Positions 62,719 through 64,000 of a stretch of DNA of 64,000 bases are shown one piece after another. Numbering within the stretch: the stretch's first letter is position 1; every line of letters begins with the position of its first letter. The stretch lies in assembly GCA_028277225.1 (NCBI GenBank), contig JANQHB010000053.1, forward strand, positions 1 through 64,000, read 5' to 3'. Under the pieces are notes generated by a model that was not told the DNA's origin, ran no database searches, and saw only the letters and a list, made by a program, of their open reading frames with translations. The DNA is from Chlorobium sp. Its GTDB lineage: Bacteria; Bacteroidota; Chlorobiia; Chlorobiales; Chlorobiaceae. Both the position numbers and the translations under genes were made by a program.

Positions 62719-63204
62719 ATGAAAGGAATTAATTTCGCCATCGGCATGGGCATCGCCATTCTTCTGCCCCTCCTGGTTCTTTACGGCGTCAACACCTTCA
62801 GCCCTCCACCCGAATGGCAAAACTACCATTCCACTGAACACTATGAAAAACCTGCCGCCGTGACAATGACTCCTGAAGAAAGAAAAGAAATTGCACGGCA
62901 GCAGCAAATAGCGTCAGACTCGTTTGCATCCGCACGGCAACAGCATCAGTTGAACCTCTTTCTCGTCGCCCTGCCGACAGGTTTGATCGCCGTCATTGCG
63001 GGAACCTTCATTCGTGTGCCCGCCCTTGGACCCGGACTGGTTTTCGGAGGCGTCTTGACTCTCGTCGAGGGTTATCTGATCTACTGGCAGAAACTGGATG
63101 ACCCGATCAAGTTCATCTCTCTCCTTGTCGCACTTATCGTCCTTTCCGTTACAGCATACAAACGCTTTGGAGATCAGAAAAAAGAACAGAGTCAGGATAA
63201 CTGA
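62719..63204 (+). CDS. Membrane protein of unknown function
   Basis: 161 residues from ATG 62719. Membrane helices at about 5-25 (FAIGMGIAILLPLLVLYGV), 80-100 (LNLFLVALPTGLIAVIAGTF), 104-122 (ALGPGLVFGGVLTLVEGYLI) and 133-150. Between helix 1 and 2 lies a charged loop of about 50 residues (NYHSTEHYEKPAAVTMTPEE, likely periplasmic). Not recognised. It follows the Pmp3-like gene closely and precedes hpt by 32 bp. Confidence 0.75.
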   Translation: MKGINFAIGMGIAILLPLLVLYGVNTFSPPPEWQNYHSTEHYEKPAAVTMTPEERKEIARQQQIASDSFASARQQHQLNLFLVALPTGLIAVIAGTFIRVPALGPGLVFGGVLTLVEGYLIYWQKLDDPIKFISLLVALIVLSVTAYKRFGDQKKEQSQDN

Positions 63205-63236
63205 CACACATCTCGACCACAAGCATAGTAACCTGC

Positions 63237-63755
63237 ATGAATGACAGCACCATACATGAACTCATTTCATCTGAAGCGATTCAGCAGCGAGTCAACGAGC
63301 TTGGAAAAGAGATCAGCATGGACTTCATCGATAAAAAATACCCCACCCTGATAAGCGTTTTAAAAGGGGCATTTCTCTTCTCGGCTGATCTGTTTCGCGC
63401 ATTCACGACCCCGTTCAGACTTGAATTCATCCATGCATCAAGCTATGAAAGCGGTACACGATCTTCTGGAAAAGTCAGCCTCACTGTACCGCCGGACATC
63501 AAAGGAAAAAACCTTCTCATTGTCGATGGAATCATAGATACCGGCCTGACGATCCATTCGATCATTCAATCCATCACACCGCCCGATCCGGCCACTCTCT
63601 CAGTCTATACGCTTCTTGATAAACCTGCTCGCAGAAAACATCCCGTAACAGTCAACTATTCGGGATTCACGATACCCGACACATTTGTTGTCGGATATGG
63701 CTGCGATTACAATGAACAATACCGCCACCTTCCTTTCATTGCCACCCTGCAGTAG
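63237..63755 (+). CDS. hpt: Hypoxanthine phosphoribosyltransferase
   Basis: 172 residues. The PRPP-binding loop is LLIVDGIIDTGLTIHSII, where usual members have VEDIVDTG; the second acidic residue is replaced by Gly. Other blocks: SVLKGAFLFSADLFRAF and VGYGCDYNEQYRHLPFI at the C-terminus. It salvages hypoxanthine or guanine to IMP or GMP. The changed VDG motif may affect rate or purine choice. Confidence 0.9.
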   Translation: MNDSTIHELISSEAIQQRVNELGKEISMDFIDKKYPTLISVLKGAFLFSADLFRAFTTPFRLEFIHASSYESGTRSSGKVSLTVPPDIKGKNLLIVDGIIDTGLTIHSIIQSITPPDPATLSVYTLLDKPARRKHPVTVNYSGFTIPDTFVVGYGCDYNEQYRHLPFIATLQ

Positions 63756-63852
63756 CCCCATCTCGCTCCCCTTTACAGCCACACACGCAAAAACCACATA
63801 AATGTTAATTATTTTTTGTATATAGTCGTTATCTACTGAATTATTTAAGAGA

Positions 63853-64000
63853 TTAAGGCATTACACCGCAATAAATACCGAAAAGGCACGTAATTGCGTA
63901 TTGAAACACGATCCCGATAACGATGAACATTACAAGGCCGACCAGGGACACCGAACGGTTCACTCCCTGGATAATCGACACGACTCTCAGGGACGGCGAA
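63853..64000 (-). CDS. C-terminal end of a membrane protein (partial, N-terminus outside window)
   Basis: A minus-strand frame open to the right edge and ending TAA 63853-63855. The visible tail is SIIQGVNRSVSLVGLVMFIV and IGIVFQYAITCLFGIYCGVM-P: one amphipathic segment and one membrane helix. The pattern recalls the first helix of TRAP-type small permease subunits (DctQ), in which case the protein would be prematurely ended. Too little is visible to decide. Confidence 0.4.
   Translation of the reverse strand, partial: SPSLRVVSIIQGVNRSVSLVGLVMFIVIGIVFQYAITCLFGIYCGVMP

Overview
The window reads as chromosome of a green sulfur bacterium (Chlorobiaceae; a Prosthecochloris- or Chlorobium-like organism is my guess, the genus is not proven). 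The support is two [2Fe-2S] chlorosome-envelope proteins of the CsmI/CsmJ/CsmX family, a tmRNA whose tag decodes as ADDYSYAMAA (the tag I remember for Chlorobaculum tepidum), a thioredoxin-reductase-like ferredoxin-NADP reductase next to menA, a CrtH-like carotenoid isomerase, and a small RNA with the layout of the Chlorobi-1 motif. No rRNA, ordinary tRNA or CRISPR array was seen.

Layout. 1-3.6 kb: the 5' part of a large secreted adhesin on the minus strand (LapA-type retention module, 98 uninterrupted Asp residues, right-handed beta-helix repeats), then an alpha/alpha-toroid protein. 3.9-8.5 kb: ssrA, a 31-residue membrane peptide gene, AlgH, Bcp, a Nudix hydrolase, a helix-hairpin-helix protein and a MscS channel. 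8.5-12.2 kb: a PhoR/PhoB-like two-component system coupled to the MscS gene, and a lone oligopeptide ABC ATPase. 12.4-23.6 kb: mfd, two chlorosome ferredoxin-like proteins, sdhB/frdB, alanine dehydrogenase, carotenoid isomerase, mreB, and an ECF sigma factor with its zinc anti-sigma factor. 23.7-27.4 kb: ArsR regulator, hsp20, dnaK. 27.6-34.1 kb: a Tol-Pal cluster with two pal genes and a tiny Pal-leader lipoprotein, plus an L,D-transpeptidase. 34.1-35.7 kb: a fused phytol kinase/phytyl-phosphate kinase. 36.2-47.3 kb: one long branched-chain amino acid cluster, ilvD-ilvB-ilvN-ilvC-leuB-leuA-leuC-leuD-cimA. 47.4-53.3 kb: DnaQ-like exonuclease, small RNA, Ste24 protease, a GC-rich menA-FNR-orf cluster, hisF. 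53.5-55.3 kb: a decaying accessory patch with a lipoprotein, two or three broken genes and a mntA antitoxin whose hepT partner is truncated. 55.4-64 kb: membrane proteins, a Rieske protein, an H-NS-like protein, a DUF389-phosphoketolase-acetate kinase operon, a Pmp3 peptide, hpt, and a gene running off the right edge.

The most novel structure is a family of short non-coding elements with about 13-bp terminal inverted repeats (cctaaa[t/c]tgagcg) and 5-bp target duplications, present six times (five elements and one fragment) at 6.2, 12.2, 19.4, 49.7, 52.1 and 62.1 kb. They look like MITEs. They have changed gene borders: one ends 12 bp before the mfd start, one touches the stop codon of the carotenoid isomerase, one supplies the ribosome-binding-like end upstream of ackA, and two bracket the GC-rich menA cluster.

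Functionally the window joins envelope maintenance (Tol-Pal, L,D-transpeptidase, MscS, MreB, AlgH), photosynthetic antenna and isoprenoid metabolism (Csm proteins, CrtH, MenA, phytol salvage, FNR), stress response (ECF sigma, Hsp20, DnaK, Bcp, Mfd, tmRNA) and complete Leu/Val/Ile synthesis with isoleucine made through citramalate.
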